Shown: piece by piece, positions 1-12,524 of the stretch
Numbering within the stretch: the stretch's first letter is position 1
Layout: the number at the start of each line of letters is the position of its first letter
From: Halisarca cf. caerulea
Lineage: Eukaryota > Porifera > Demospongiae > Chondrillida > Halisarcidae
Assembly (NCBI GenBank): GCA_963170055.1
Contig: CAUJGJ010000378.1
Location: 135,001-199,000 of the forward strand
Direction of reading: 5' to 3'
Length of the DNA: 64,000 bases
Notes under the pieces: model-generated
Seen by the model: only the letters and a program-made list of their open reading frames with translations
Database searches by the model: none
Told to the model about the DNA's origin: nothing
Position numbers and translations under genes: made by a program

Positions 1-395
1 TCCTACTGGATCACAAGTGTGTGGTCGGGTCCTACTGGATCACAAGTGTGTGGTCGGGTCCTACTGGATCACAAGTGTGTGGTCGGGTCCTACTGGATCA
101 CAAGTGTGTGGTCGGGTCCTACTGGATCACAAGTGTGTGGTCGGGTCCTACTGGATCACAAGTGTGTGGTCGGGTCCTACTGGATCACAAGTGTGTGGTC
201 GGGTCCTACTGGATCACAAGTGTGTGGTCGGGTCCTACTGGATCACAAGTGTGTGGTCGGGTCCTACTGGATCACAAGTGTGTGGTCGGGTCCTACTGGA
301 TCACAATTGTGTGGTCGGGTCCTACTGGATCACAATTGTGTGGTCGGGTCCTACTGGATCACAAGTATGTGGTTGAGTAACTGGATCACAAGTTG
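1..395. repeat. 29-bp minisatellite array, locus 1 (about 13 units, cut by window start)
   Basis: Head-to-tail 29-bp units with the core GTGTGTGGTCGGGTCCTACT followed by GGATCACAA. Units are nearly identical; the last ones carry single changes (CACAATTGTG, CACAAGTATG, TTGAGTAACT). The final partial unit runs directly into the terminal exon of the locus 1 ankyrin/Death gene, whose proposed stop codon (386-388, minus strand) lies inside it. The plus strand is free of stop codons in all three frames because the unit contains none, so the long plus-strand frames here are not evidence of coding. Confidence 0.97.
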
Positions 396-1466
396 ACAGG
401 CTCACCTGTAAGAATTAACAGAAGAATGAGTTGCAATGAATAATAATAATATACAAATTAGCAACACAATACAAACACATCTGTATATGCTTTGTGTGTA
501 GCAGGATTACGTGCATGCATATCATGGAGAAGTCAGCAACAAAACTATTAAATGGAACAGTGAAAATACAACATTTCCCGCATGTGCATCCACAGAACAG
601 ATCAACCCAAACTCCTCATCACTAGTGGCTCTACTCTCTTAGGCAGGCTGGACCATCACTGGAAGCTGCATGTAAGTCTTCGTAGCATCACAATGTACCA
701 GCCTATTCAAGCCATAATTTCATGTTTGGCTCGATTATGCATGTGTACATACACTCCCCATACTGCACACAGTGTGGAACATGCCAACATGTAAAAACTT
801 GCCAAAAGCTGCATGGCAGTGAGGCCATTCAAGTCACTGACCAGAGCCAATGGTACACCATGTACTGCCCGAAGACATTCCTCACCTCCTGAACACTCTT
901 TTGACAGTGCTTCTCTGACATTTTCCACAAGAAGTGGAAATCCTGTCAACTTTAGAGCTTCAAACACTGTCTCCCAAGTACGTGGGAGGTCTCCAGTACC
1001 ATCTCCATTGCGCAACCATCGGCGGACCAGTTCCTTAAAGCAGTCTTCCCCAATATTCTGACATTTCTGGGAAATCAATCTTCTTGTATTCAAATCCACA
1101 TGTAAATAGACTGCAAACTCCTTCCACTGGGCACACATGTTTCTCCCAAAGACGCGAAAGAGCTTGTCAACAGTGAGAGTATTGGCATCAGCTGTACAGA
1201 AGGCGATGAGAAGCATTGTCATGTAGAAACACGAGCTGCACATGAAGGCTGACTGCAAGCATCTCACCCGCATTCCTAGCCTTGCTTCTCCATTTACCAC
1301 CAAGCGTTCCTGTCGTAACCTTAGCATAGCATATATCTGTACAAATAAGAAAAGCATTGTGATATACTGCAGTGTACAATTCACAGCCACAGGCAAAGTA
1401 AGATAATCAACACTTCATGCACTCACCATAACTGGGTGAAGGAAGCATTGTATCTGATGTGGGGGT
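386..1466 (-). CDS. Locus 1: 3' exons encoding linker and second Death-fold domain (type A cassette)
   Basis: Four exons continue the ankyrin gene at 1539-5210: 1466-1427, 1336-1268, 1191-886 and 405-386 (minus strand, transcript order). Acceptors read CTCTTTAG, TTTGTACAG, TTCTGTACAG and ATTCTTACAG; donors read GTGAGT, GTGAGA and GTGAGG. Entry is phase 0 and every later junction is phase 1, and lengths of 69 and 306 bp are multiples of three, so the frame holds throughout. The 306-bp exon encodes a Death-fold domain, recognisable by the motifs QWKEFAVYLHV, CFKELVRRWLRNG and WETVFEALKLTG. The last exon adds only six codons and ends in TGA inside the first 29-bp repeat unit. The terminal exon is the least certain, because an alternative acceptor (GCCATGCAG near 816) could be used. 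Reading 707-1396 as one gene would simply read through three introns. Confidence 0.75.
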
Positions 1467-1538
1467 CTAAAGAGGGAGGACAAGAAAGTGGCCACAGTTA
1501 CCAGATTGCAATGGCTAACAAGTGACATGTCCACCCAC

Positions 1539-4500
1539 ATTGGTCACAGAAAATCCTCGTTCAAACTTCTTCCTGATGTCATCCATGGTCTTCTTGGTCT
1601 CAAAGTGTCCAATGGCATCAAGTAAGGTCTTCCAGGTCACACTGCGGCCATGTTCCAACCAGTACTTCAACATGGAGTAGTAGGCATCATCATTGCCATC
1701 AGCAACTTTGGCTAGTTTGTCCAATACTGGTGCTTCTAATTTTAGAAGCTCACCCACTCTTCTCCACTTCCTCATCTCCTTTACATTGGACAGGACACAT
1801 TCCTCTAAATCAGATTGTTCAGGTGTCTGTTCGAGAACGGCATTTTGAGCCACTTTGCTACCCTCCTCCTCTTTGATCACATACCCACACATCATCAGTA
1901 ATGTACGGATGTAATCTTCACCAAATTCAGTCCCTCTCACTCTCTTCAGAGACCTAAGAATTTCCATACTTCTCTGTCCTATTTCCTTTGGCAGGTCAGC
2001 CCACATTCCTGGTCTACCACCTGCTCTCTCAATCATACCAGCAATGTCATGGAGCTCAAACTGATGAGCTACATCAAGTGGACTCAGTCCATTAGGAAAT
2101 AGCTCATAGATAGTGCACTTTGTGCGTGGATGGGAGATGACCCTTGCTGCATACTTGTGTTGAGATGCCGATTGTGTTCCTGGACCAAGCTGCTTGCAGG
2201 ACATTAGGGACAAATGAAGGGGATTCAGAGGATCATCCAAAGTGAGAAGCTCTTCTAGCAAGTTCTGAATCACTTCCCAGGACTCCAGCCTAATACACAG
2301 AGCTCGCACTAGTTTAGGCATTCTCTGTTGATCTAATGGTAAATCAGAATCGACTATGTCATCAAATAAATCCACATGTCCACTGACAGCAGCCAAACAC
2401 AGGACTCTGTTCACATCAATGAGGTTATTCTTACTGAGGGTAGATATAACATTAACAAAGTTGCTGCCATCACACGTAATACCACTTGCTTCAACACATG
2501 ACTTCACTGTACGACTTGAAGTACATTCAAAAGCAATGAAATACTCGAAAACATTTATTCCAAAGTTATCATGATGGCTAATGCTTGCTCCAGACAACAT
2601 TAACCTTTGCATCAGTTCTATGTGATGAACTGCATAACTTAATGGTGTCACACCCCAAACATCAACTGCATTGGTATCAAATCCTCGTTTAATCAGCATA
2701 TCAACTACATCCATCCTGCCATAACTTGTAGCACTATGAAGAGCAGTTATGCCATTGTGGGTTGTCACATTTACAGGACAACCTTCATCCAACAATAGTG
2801 TGAGGATATCATTGTAGCCTCCACAAGCAGCCTGATGCAGCGGCGCTCCCATTTTACTCGCTACCATTGTCATTGATGGCTCACCACCTGATCTAAGCAA
2901 TGTGCACACTGATTTCAGGTTACCATGGCTAGCTGCTGTGTGCAATGGAGTAGCACCGTCATTGTCTACTAAGTTGACATCCAGTCCATGAGTAACAAGC
3001 ATTTCAATTATATCAGCTTCACCACGTTCAGCTGCAAAATGGGCAGCAGATATGCCATTACCATCTGTAACATTAATCGGACAACCTTCTTTCAGCAATA
3101 AGGACACCATATCCTTGTGACCTTTTAGTGCAGCCTGATGAAGTGGAGTTCCTAGTCCATCAGCTCTTACTGTCATTGATCTCCTTCCACCTAACCTAAT
3201 CAATGTACGAGCTGATTCCAGTTGATTGTGACATGCTGCTAAATGCAAAGGTGTAAATCCTTTATCATTTTGTATATTGACGTCCAACCCACGTCCCACC
3301 AGCAATTCAATAATGTCCACTTGACCAGTTATAGCTGCAATATGTAGGGCAGTGAGGCCTTTCTGGATAGTCATATTCATTGGGCAGCCCTCACTCAACA
3401 GTAGGGAAACTATATCCTTGTTTCCTCGTCCTACAGCAACATGCAATGGAGTTCCTTCATCACCAGCTATCATTGCCATTGCTCTCCTTCCTCCTAATCT
3501 GAGTAAAGCACGAACTGATTCCAAATGGCCCTGATAGACTGCATAGTGCAAAGGAGTTCTTCCATCATCGTCCTCTATATTAGCATCCAATCCACAGTCT
3601 ATAAGATGCGCAATAATTTCTTCTTGGCCAAACTGAACAGCAAAATGGAGGACTGATACACCTTTGCTGTCTTGAGTAGTAACAGAACAACCTTCTTTCA
3701 GTAAAAGTGTGATCATATCTTTGTGACCTCCTGCTACAGCATAATGTAGGGGAGTCCCTCCATTCCTGCCTATCTTTCTTAGTGACTTCCTTCCACCCAA
3801 TTGAAGCAATGTTTGTACTGATTCCAACTGACCATGGGCAGCTGCTGAGTGTAAGGGAGTACTACCTTCATTGTCTTCAACATTGACATCCAACCCATGA
3901 TTAACCAACATTTCAATTATGGCAACCTGACCACATTGAGCAGCTAAATGGAGGGCAGTTGAGCCATCACTGTCTCTGAAGGCCACTGGACAGTCTTCAT
4001 TCAGTAAAAGTGTGACCACATCCTTGTGACCATGTCCTGCAGCCTGATGCAGCGGAGTCCCTATCTTACCAGCTACTACTGTCATCAGCTTCCTTCCACC
4101 CGCACTAAGCAACATTTCAATAACCTCCAGTTGACCCTTTGCTGCTGCTGCATGCAAGAGGGTGCACCCTGTTGAATCACGGACAAGTTTTGCTAACTTC
4201 AGGAGCCTCTCAACTTCATCTTGTCCTTGCATAGTAGCATACATATAAGGAGTCCATCCGTTATTGTCTACAGGGTCAATACAGCAACCTTTGTCAATGA
4301 GCAGTTTCACTGCATCTACCTGACCCTCACCAGCAGCACAATGGAGAGGTGTACAACCGTCTTCATCAGTTGTGTCAACTGAAACACCTAATTCTAGATA
4401 CTCCTTCAGTTTAGTAGTGTCTCCAGATCGAGCAGCATCAAAGATATCACATTTCCTACTATTGTGGACTCCTGCATAATCCGAGCTGGGAGGAATCCTA

Positions 4501-5210
4501 CTCTTAACAGGAGACATACGCCACCCTCTGTCCATTAGCAGTCTTACCACCTCCACCTGACCATGTGCTATAGCATGATGTACAGGAGACCAGCCGTCTT
4601 CATCAGTCAGGTCAACTGGGACACCTAGATCTAGACACTCAGTCACTGCAGTAGTGTCTCCTGATTGAGCAGCTTTAAAAAACTTCTCTGAGCTGTCATT
4701 ATCAATGTTTGAAATATCATTTTGGCGACTGTTGTGAATAGCCGGACCAGGCTGCCCATCACAGCTTACATTTTTTTTATTTAAATCAATAGAAATGTTC
4801 AATGGCTCTGCTTTACCCACATCCACAGATCCTCCACGTTCAATCAAAGCTTCCATCACTGCATATTGCTCAGACATCACTGCCCACTGCAATGGTGTTG
4901 TGTGCTCATTATCAAGTGCATTAACATCACTGCCCATCTCAATGAGAGTTCTAACACTTTCCACAAAACCATTTGCTGCTGCGTAATGTAATGCGGTACG
5001 TCTGTTGCTATCAACTGCGTCAATGTAGCAACCTTTCTCTTGTAAGAACCGTATTACTTCAACCTGACCACATGCTGCAGCATGATGGAGAAGAGACCAA
5101 CCCTCTTCATCGGTGAGGTTCACAGGAACACCAGCATCAAGGAACTCCTTCACCCCAGGAATATTCCCAGACTGAATTGAATCAAAAATATCACCATGTT
5201 CTGCTTGCAT
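1539..5210 (-). CDS. Locus 1: giant exon encoding N-terminal ankyrin repeats and first Death domain
   Basis: A single 1224-codon exon beginning with ATG at 5210 (residues MQAEHGDIFDSIQSGN). Residues about 1-860 are ankyrin repeats of roughly 33 residues with the usual TPLH...AA.GH...V..LL signature, broken by short linkers (one with IPPSSDYAGVHNSRKCDIFD). A repeat-poor helical region follows, and a Death-fold domain lies at about 1146-1217 (RKWRRVGELL, YYSMLKYWLEHG, TWKTLLDAIG). No transmembrane segment or signal peptide is visible, so it is probably cytosolic. Together with the 3' exons it encodes about 1368 residues. I place the donor at AAT|GTGGGT; if it is not used, translation reads seven more residues to a TAG at 1515, giving a form without the second Death domain. 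Ankyrin-Death proteins typically act as signalling adaptors; the partner is unknown here. Confidence 0.9.
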
Positions 5211-7687
5211 TCTTGACTGGTGTTCTTAATTGATATTGCCACAAACTCTTTCTGGATGTTCACCACGTCAAACACTTGTTGTACATGTAACCTTGTACAA
5301 GGTTACAAGAGTAGACTACAGTGAAGAATAAAATTGACCGAATTAATTACATGAACACTACTGTATACGAGTATAAGCAATAGTCAAAGAGACTCAGAAT
5401 AATTGAGAAAATATATCAGCAAAATATGCTACGACAATTTCCTTTAATATTAACTATTTCCAGGACAAAAATGAGAGAAATCAAAGCTAGGTTCGTATAT
5501 CAGTCAAAATTCACAGTACGTACTATTGGACTCAAAAGTGATCATTGGATTCAGTATACATGATTGTGCACAACATGAATTTCAATCACTTCCAGAGACC
5601 ACTTAAACAAGTATATGACCTGTACACAGGGCATACAGTAGGTAGGAATGCAAGAACGTCCAACATTGCTGGGACATGACTACAGCAAATAGAGGATTGA
5701 AGTAAAGTTGCTGTGGTATATACTAATCCCCATAGCCTTGTAGGTCTGTCATGCATGCCAAATATTAGAACTGGAACGGCGCAGGCACTCATCAAATACA
5801 AACTCGAACCATTGTGGCTTTAGGGATAACTTAGTAAAAGAAGGTCTTCATGGTCCGAATCTTCCTCAGAATCGCCAAAAACTCATAAAAAATCTTTGTT
5901 GTCATTCTGTATCGCCATAACGTTACATATAAGCATTTAACGTTGCTATAACGAACATTGCAGTTCATTGTGAACATACCTATCTTCGGCATGTGCTTTC
6001 ACCTAACCCCTATGCTTCTAAACGAAGGGTTTGAAAGCTTGCAAACTTCTCTTTATTTCTGACTTCCCCCATCGAAGAAGTACCTCTCAAACAGTTTTTC
6101 GTGAACGCTCAAGTCTACGTAAACCTCCTAAGTAAAGTGTTAGCATACGAAAACTAAAGTTTAAGAACTTCAAAAATGAAACGTCCTGAGTAAAGTTGGG
6201 TATTTGGGTAGAAAATTGCTCCAAACTTGAGCTACAGCGCTTCCGTTAATTGCAATGAAACTTCCGTTAAATAAATTGAAACGTCTGTCAAATGAACTGA
6301 AACATCCGTTAAATCAATTGCAAAGACTGTATTTTCCATTATAAACTGAAAATGCACTGTGGGCAGTTCAATGCATTCTATGTTCAAATTTCAAGGACCA
6401 GATGACGGATATTTTAATCAGGAAGGTGCAGACATTTGCACGTCCAAGAAGACAGGTTTATACTCTGCTTTTGTAAGCAGCAAATGTACTGATGAACAAA
6501 CTGCCAACACATGCAGGGCATTAACCGATTATACTCCTATTTAGGAGCCATATTTATTACGCCATGCAAGCGAATCATGTCTGAATTAATATTCACTAAA
6601 ACAGGTGTAAAAATCTCCCAACATGTGAAGGAAGAATAACGGCAGAATAAAAGCTCGAAATATGCAACGATAGCGTCCTCTCTGGCAAAGCAGTGGTACG
6701 CACAACGAAGCAACTGTTGCAGCATATATTTAAGAAGCTGAAGCTACATGCAAGAACATTTAGTGCGAGTGTCAAATATGCTTCAAAGACTTTTCATTAG
6801 TTTTTGATCGATTCTTGTCCTTTGTGCAATTGTCCCATATCAATTAGTAAAGTGCCGTTCAGGCTATGTTTGAAGCAAGTTAGAAGGCAATATGGCCTTC
6901 TACAGCAGAATGAGAACTAATCTTATGACGGCCACTTTTCTTATGCCATATATGGTCAGGAGTAATAGGCCATAAAGTGCATTATGCCATGTGGCGTAAT
7001 TGGCGTATTATGGAGTACGGTAGTACTCCATATGTAGGATTGACACCAATGAACATGGCCATCTGACATTAGGTATAGGGGCCATTTTTGCCAAAAATGA
7101 ACGCTTTGTGGAGCAAAAAGCCTCAAGCGATCTATAAAACGTCCTTTTGTATAGGCTTTAGATCTTTTACGATGGTTAATGGCCTCCTTACTCTAATGTG
7201 AAAACCAGAATTTGCTTCTTGTTGAGGAGGCATGAGCTGAAAAATGGGCAAGTTTTCGTCATATTATTATTATTATAATTACTTATATTCTTGCTTTTAA
7301 ACTAAACGGGCTAGTGATCGCTGTACAGTGGCAGTGGTACGCACAACAAAGCAATGGCATATAACTAAGAAGCTGAAGCTACAAGAACGTTTAGTGCGAG
7401 TGCCAAATATGTTTCAAAGACTTTTCATTAGTTTTTGATCAATTTTCGTCTTTTGTACAATATTATCCTATGTCATTTAGTAAAGTGCTGTTCAGGTTAT
7501 GTTTGATGCAAGTTAGTAGGCAATAGGGCCTTCTACAGCAGAATGAGAAATAATCTAACGACTGCCATTTTTACTTATGCCATTATCATGGCATTTCTGC
7601 CATAATGTGCATTATGCCATGTGGCGTAATTGGCATATTATGGAGTATGGTAGTACTCGACATGTAGGATAGACACCAAAAACATGG
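5211..7687. other. 5' flank of locus 1 and intergenic repeats, no gene seen
   Basis: About 5211-5830 is homologous to the 5' flank of locus 2 (38256-38980), for example the shared GGGACATGACTACAGCAAA near 5670 and 38890, so it belongs to the duplicated gene unit and probably holds the promoter. About 6235-6325 has four degenerate 21-bp units of the type AAACTTCCGTTAAATAAATTG. About 6690-7060 and 7330-7687 are diverged direct repeats of each other (shared GCAGTGGTACGCACAAC and CTTCTACAGCAGAATGAGAA); each ends in a palindrome-like GGAGTA.GGTAGTACTC motif seen again at 32434. I see no credible coding region. Confidence 0.6.
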
Positions 7688-9033
7688 GCTCTCCTTGATC
7701 AATCAACACTGAAAAGTCACAGTTCTGAATAATGTCCGATAGGTTTCCGGCTACATGATAGTAAAAACTGTAGTAACAGCTAGACTAAGATTTAGTATAC
7801 AGTACTCTCTACAATGATTCAGACACAAGTAAAATGATATGGAATTAAAACCTCATGAGGATGCTGCCCCGGACACTTAAATCGGTGTTCACCTGAAAGA
7901 TAAACACACAGAAAACCGAAGAAAGTACACTAAATAGATCCAATGATTCAGAAGTTCTAATTAAAACACATCAAGGCCAACCATTGAGACTTCTGAATCA
8001 CAATCTTGAGATCCTACCACATGAAACTGGGCATGGGCCATTCTGGCCTTATCTTATGTGATGGATTTATAGCAGATCTACCAAACGAATTCTGGACAGG
8101 GCTGCCTGCATGCCAAACATCTGGTTACTATACTCCTGGATCATGGGAGAACACCATATACAAAAGTTACAGTACTCATCAATTCTAAATTTTATTACCA
8201 GCGTTACCAGGACTTCAGGTTTTGAGTTTCAGTTCTTCTTTAAGAGTATCCCAAGGCATACTGCTTCCCAGGCCGGTATACATTTATTCGACTTATAGGA
8301 CTATAGTCGATCCGGCCAGCTTCTCGGGGGTCCTCATATCTACGGGGGGCCCCATATCATTATGACACCGGCCTATACCATAGGTATTCTATGCTACCGT
8401 GCCAGGCATGCGCTATATGTTGCGTGCGTTACATTCAGGACAGGGAATCTAGTACTTGAATTGCACTTCACGTCTGAGCTCGACCATGAATACAAAGACG
8501 TGCATTCAAAGCAACTGTAAAGGTTAGCTCGGACACGTACGCCTCGCATACGTGTGTGGTAAGGACAAACAAAATATGAGAAACTGTAATTTAGGATACA
8601 AATTCTAGCTTAGCTTAAATCGTAAGTACCGCTGAGGAAAAAAAATCACAAAGGTTGACTTATACAGCTTCTGTCCACCGGAATGTCCACCAGCTCTCTG
8701 ACACAAAACCGTTCACCAAATACGGAGTACTTACAGAAATGGTATCGCATACCAACGCAATGATAACGCGTGCATATCGTCGTTGATCAATTGATGCTAG
8801 TTCTATAATCATTATACAATAATAATATTGAATAATATGCAAATAATGTTATTCCAGAACAAAATCATTGAAATCTGTTATTATAACAAAGCCTCGGAAA
8901 CGGCTGTTCATAACATTGAGGCCTAGATGAACACTAGCTATGCCAAAGCTGCAGAAAGGAGGCACATGCAGAGTTTATCCTGCACAAACAAATCAATGTG
9001 CAACTATAACAATGCAGCTAGGATCAATGGGAC
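7688..9033. repeat. Dispersed intergenic block, copy A
   Basis: Diverged copy of sequence also present at about 41758-43147 and 53568-54790, and partly at 29260-29600. Landmarks shared between copies are CTCTCCTTGATCAA at the left edge, GATGCTGCCCCG in the middle and ACAGCTTCTGTC.. GGAATCT near the right edge. Copy A has an extra GC-rich stretch at about 8330-8395 that copy C lacks. No gene is supported inside it. Confidence 0.75.
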
Positions 9034-9422
9034 GTGACTGTGCCTGCCAAGTATATGTATGGCAAATTTCAACATTATAAATTTACTCCTGTGACATGTA
9101 TATTATTGTTAAAGTATATGTCATTGACCACAAATGTGGACAGGTCTCAAGAATGCCATGTGAACAGAAGAGTGTGTGCAGTTTTAGGTCACATCATGAT
9201 GGCAATAGTGGAAAGTTACTGTAACACCGGTTGACAAAGTATGGCTAATTTGTCCATTGCACTTTCCTTTATAAAAATACCATAATAACAGTTACCATGT
9301 TATATATCTGTATGCTCCAATTGCCATTATAAGCAGTACGTAGTATTTGCTATAAAATATGCATTTGTATGCAATTGTAGACAGATGTATAACTGCTTGT
9401 GAGTATTTCTGCATGTTATTCA

Positions 9423-9471
<49 letters not shown>

Positions 9472-9585
9472 TATATATATATAATGTTGAAATTTGCCAT
9501 ATATATATATATATTATTCAGGTGTAGTTTTTGGGTAAGGGTAAGTTTAAAATGGTCTGTAGCAGCCCCTCACCTGATCGGGAGT
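9034..9585. other. AT-rich spacer with (TA)n tract
   Basis: AT-rich sequence without a convincing gene. It contains a (TA)n microsatellite at about 9426-9515. The short plus-strand frame at 9034-9234 has no recognisable motif and lies in repeat-rich DNA. Confidence 0.6.
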
Positions 9586-9815
9586 GTGTAGTTGGGTCCA
9601 ACTGGATCACAAGTGTGTAGTTGGGTCCAACTGGATCACAAGTGTGTAGTTGGGTCCAACTGGATCACAAGTGTGTGGTCGGGTCCTACTGGATCACAAG
9701 TGTGTGGTCGGGTCCTGTACTGGATCACAAGTGTGTGGTCGGGTCCAACTGGATCACAAGTGTGTGGTTGGGTCCTACTGGATCACTAGTGTGTGGTCGG
9801 GTCCTACTGGATTTT
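9586..9815. repeat. 29-bp minisatellite array of the decayed locus (about 8 units)
   Basis: Same 29-bp family as at position 1. The first units are a variant (TAGTTGGGTCCAACTGGATC) and one unit carries a 2-bp insertion (GGTCCTGTACTGG). The array stands at the 3' side of a decayed ankyrin/Death gene end, the same relative position as at the four large loci. Confidence 0.95.
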
Positions 9816-10039
9816 GCATGACATTTTATTACACACTCCCCATTCTAGCAACATGCTAACGTGTAAATGTTATAGAAATTACACTTAATATGTCAATAAT
9901 GTCTACTTCACCAGATTCTAAAACAGTTCATAAACCCTCCAATACAGCTACATCAGGCATGTATTCGGACATGAAGAATCTGCTCAGTCGGACATGCAAT
10001 ATTGGAAAGTGCATGGTCACTGCATGACCAAAGTCAATG

Positions 10040-10785
10040 GTGTGATTCTTCTCACCTCCTGAACATAGTAAACTCTTTTGACAGTACTTCTCTGATGTCT
10101 TTCACACGAAGTGGAAATCATGTCAACTTATTAAGAGCTTTAAGAACTGTCTCCCAAGTACGTGGTAGGTCTTCAGTACCATCTCCATTGTACCGCCATC
10201 AGCGGGTCAGTTCCTTGAAGCAGTCTTCCCCAATATTCTGACATTTCTGGGAAATTAGGCTTCTTGTGTTCAAATCTACATGTAAATAGACTGCAAACTC
10301 CTTCCACTGGGCACACATCTTTCTCCCAAATAAGTCAAAGAGCTTGTCAACAGTGTATGAGAATATTGGCATCAGCTATGCAGAAGGCGATCAGAAGCAT
10401 TGTCATGTAGAAACACAAGCTGCACATATACTTTAAGGCTGACTGTAAGCATTTCACCTGCATTCCTTGCCTTGCTTCTCCAAGTTCCACCAGATGGTAC
10501 TCATGATCCCTGTTGTTACCTTAGCATAGTTCTGTACAAATAAGAAAAGCATTGTATTATTATAATACTGCAGTGTGCAATTCACAGCCACATTTACAGT
10601 AAGATAATATAATCAACACTTCATGCACTCACCATAACTGAGTGAAGGCAGCATTGTATCTGATGTGGGGGCCTAAATGATGAGGACAAGAGAGTGGTCC
10701 CAGTTACCAGCTGCAGATTGCAATGACTGACAGGTGACATGTCCACCCACATTGGTCACTGACAATCCTCTTTAAATCAGAGATT
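10040..10785 (-). pseudogene. Decayed 3' end of an ankyrin/Death gene (type A cassette)
   Basis: Nucleotide homology to the 3' exons of loci 1 and 4 runs in the same order: second Death-domain exon at about 10066-10380, linker exon at about 10458-10535, small exon at about 10645-10677, then the last 45 bp of the giant ankyrin exon (about 10740-10785, the GTGACATGTCCACCCACATT landmark). The Death-domain exon carries frame-disrupting insertions (for example GAACATAGTAAACTC where paralogues read GAACACTC, and an extra TAT near 10355). The ankyrin part is missing: homology stops at about 10785, exactly where an inverted-repeat arm begins. It cannot encode a working protein. Confidence 0.85.
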
Positions 10786-11440
10786 ATGTTTTATATTGAA
10801 TATTTATGTTATAATATATGTATAATATAAATATAATTATATATGTTTCTCTCTCTCTCTCTATCTATTTATCTATCAACAATTTGGCCTTAGACACTAT
10901 ATGCATAGTAATATGTACAAAATAATTTTTATATATTACGCGATCTAACTGTGTAGTGCAGAGTAGCCACTGATTAAAAATGCATTAAAGCAGAATACAT
11001 ATTACTAATGAACCAAATTTAAGAGTTTTCTAATTGACCTCATTGCACTCTATCATAGTCTAACACATCTATGCTTTAAAAAATATGCCATTGGGTGGTT
11101 TCAGGGAAATTATACTTCATAGGTCAGTGATAATAGCACCTGTGACTACAACACAGCATCTTCATTGAGCTTTGCACTGTGACCCAGATCTAGGAGTTTG
11201 AACCTTTGCTATAAATTTATCTTAACTTTGCTGTAAGTGACGTATATTCTATATATAAATATATTAGATATATATATTTAAAATAGATAATTACTCCCAA
11301 GATACGGGCGTGTAATAAGTAGTTTATCGGCAAATAAATGCTCTGACAAATTTGCGGGACGATTTAGACATATATAGACACTCGAAACTGTGTAGAGGGC
11401 CTATGAATCAGAATCAAAGGTATCTTGGTTGAGACATTAG
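10786..11440. repeat. Left arm of a large inverted repeat
   Basis: Reverse-complementary to 16030-16600 and, after an interruption, to 18343-18415. Matching landmarks are the CTCTCTCTAT tract with AGAGATTATG at the outer end, GCCTTAGACACTAT, AACACAGCATCTTCATTGAG, and AGGTATCTTGGTTGAG at the inner end. It begins where homology to the decayed ankyrin/Death gene stops and encloses the C2-domain genes. Confidence 0.85.
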
Positions 11441-11969
11441 AATATTAGTCAGCCTACAATAACTTCCAGTCTAAATTTTCACGAGTGTAAACTTTCACGT
11501 ATGGCTTCCAATTCACAAATATAGTGAATATTAAACCACATAAAACGCATACAGCATATGTACTACATTGTTAACTGCCATGAAATAAATATATTTGCCA
11601 CAAACCAAATAGGAGTTGAAAAGTAGTTTGTGCTATAAGTAAAAAAATGTCTTAAGAGATATCCTCTTAGTAATTAAATTAAAAGGAACACTGCTCTCTC
11701 TATCACATTGCATGTTTTATATACAGATTGAGTATTATAGCCTGGTATATATATATATGCTCTGCAAAGTTGCATATTTTACCACTTGCCTTATATAGTA
11801 CATGTATACTGTTGAAAGGATTAAATTGAGATGCATAATATAGACTAGTCAGTAATACTGTAATGATGCTAGAGCGAAGTTAAACCACGATTATAATAAT
11901 AATATCAAAAATGATAATATTTAATTTAGGATGTTGTGTAAAGGCATGCATGTTCTGCTGTATCAGTTC

Positions 11970-12405
11970 TCAGACTGTAAACTCAACATAATATGAATAC
12001 TCAATCTGGTTATTAATCTTCACAATACCATCACTGCAAGGAGTGAGAATGTGGATGGTGAAGTCGCTGGTCATCGGATCATCACGATTCCTCATGCCAG
12101 TGTCATCGTCCCAAATTTGGATATTAAAGTCCATCCACGGCCCTTCTCCAAAGTCAAGTTCTTCGTTCCACACAGGATTAAGATTTCCACCAATGGATCT
12201 AGTTCTTTTCTCATGGACATTACCATAATTATATTTGCGAGCACGGACCTTCGCATATGGGTCAGCCTTCCCAGGTCCATCAGTGTCTGGCATATTGTAG
12301 GCTTTGATCACTGTGACTCTCAAATTACCTCGAACATAATTTGTCAATCTGGCATCCACGCCTCCAAGAACAATTGATGAGAGTACAAGTAGGCCAGTCA
12401 GTATC
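11970..12405 (-). CDS. C2-domain protein, C-terminal exon (first exon not located)
   Basis: The frame encodes a hydrophobic segment (LTGLLVLSSIVLGGVDA, signal-peptide like) followed by a C2 domain: NLRVTVIKAYNMP, GPGKADPYAKVRA, NPVWNEELDFG, WDDDTGMRNRDDP, ending VEFTV and TGA at 11970. Acidic residues at the usual Ca2+-binding loop positions are kept. An AG acceptor lies just upstream of the hydrophobic segment, at about 12404-12406. The open frame extends further upstream to 12524 but has only a GTG at its start, so the true start codon is probably in an upstream exon that I could not place. A secreted, calcium- and lipid-binding protein is the likeliest reading; single C2 domains of this kind resemble those at the ends of perforin-like proteins. 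A truncated copy lies at about 14600-14820. Confidence 0.75.
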
Positions 12406-12524
12406 TCTATTTGATTCAGCAATATATTTGTAAAACAAAAATATTGATTAGAGTACACACCAATGAAGCAATTGATAAATAGATATATACTATATATTAG
12501 CCTACAGTATTCTTCAAACTTCAC

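Noticed and set aside
1..395. CRISPR array
   Set aside because: Units are contiguous tandem copies with no variable spacers, and the DNA is eukaryotic in character; the same holds for the 16-bp and 126-bp arrays.
707..1396. A single 229-codon gene downstream of locus 1
   Set aside because: The frame reads through introns bounded by good splice sites (GTGAGA/TTCTGTACAG, GTGAGG); paralogous loci keep only the exon parts.
6359..6725. Two 61-62-codon frames in the 5' intergenic region
   Set aside because: No motif, overlapping on opposite strands, and located in duplicated non-coding DNA.
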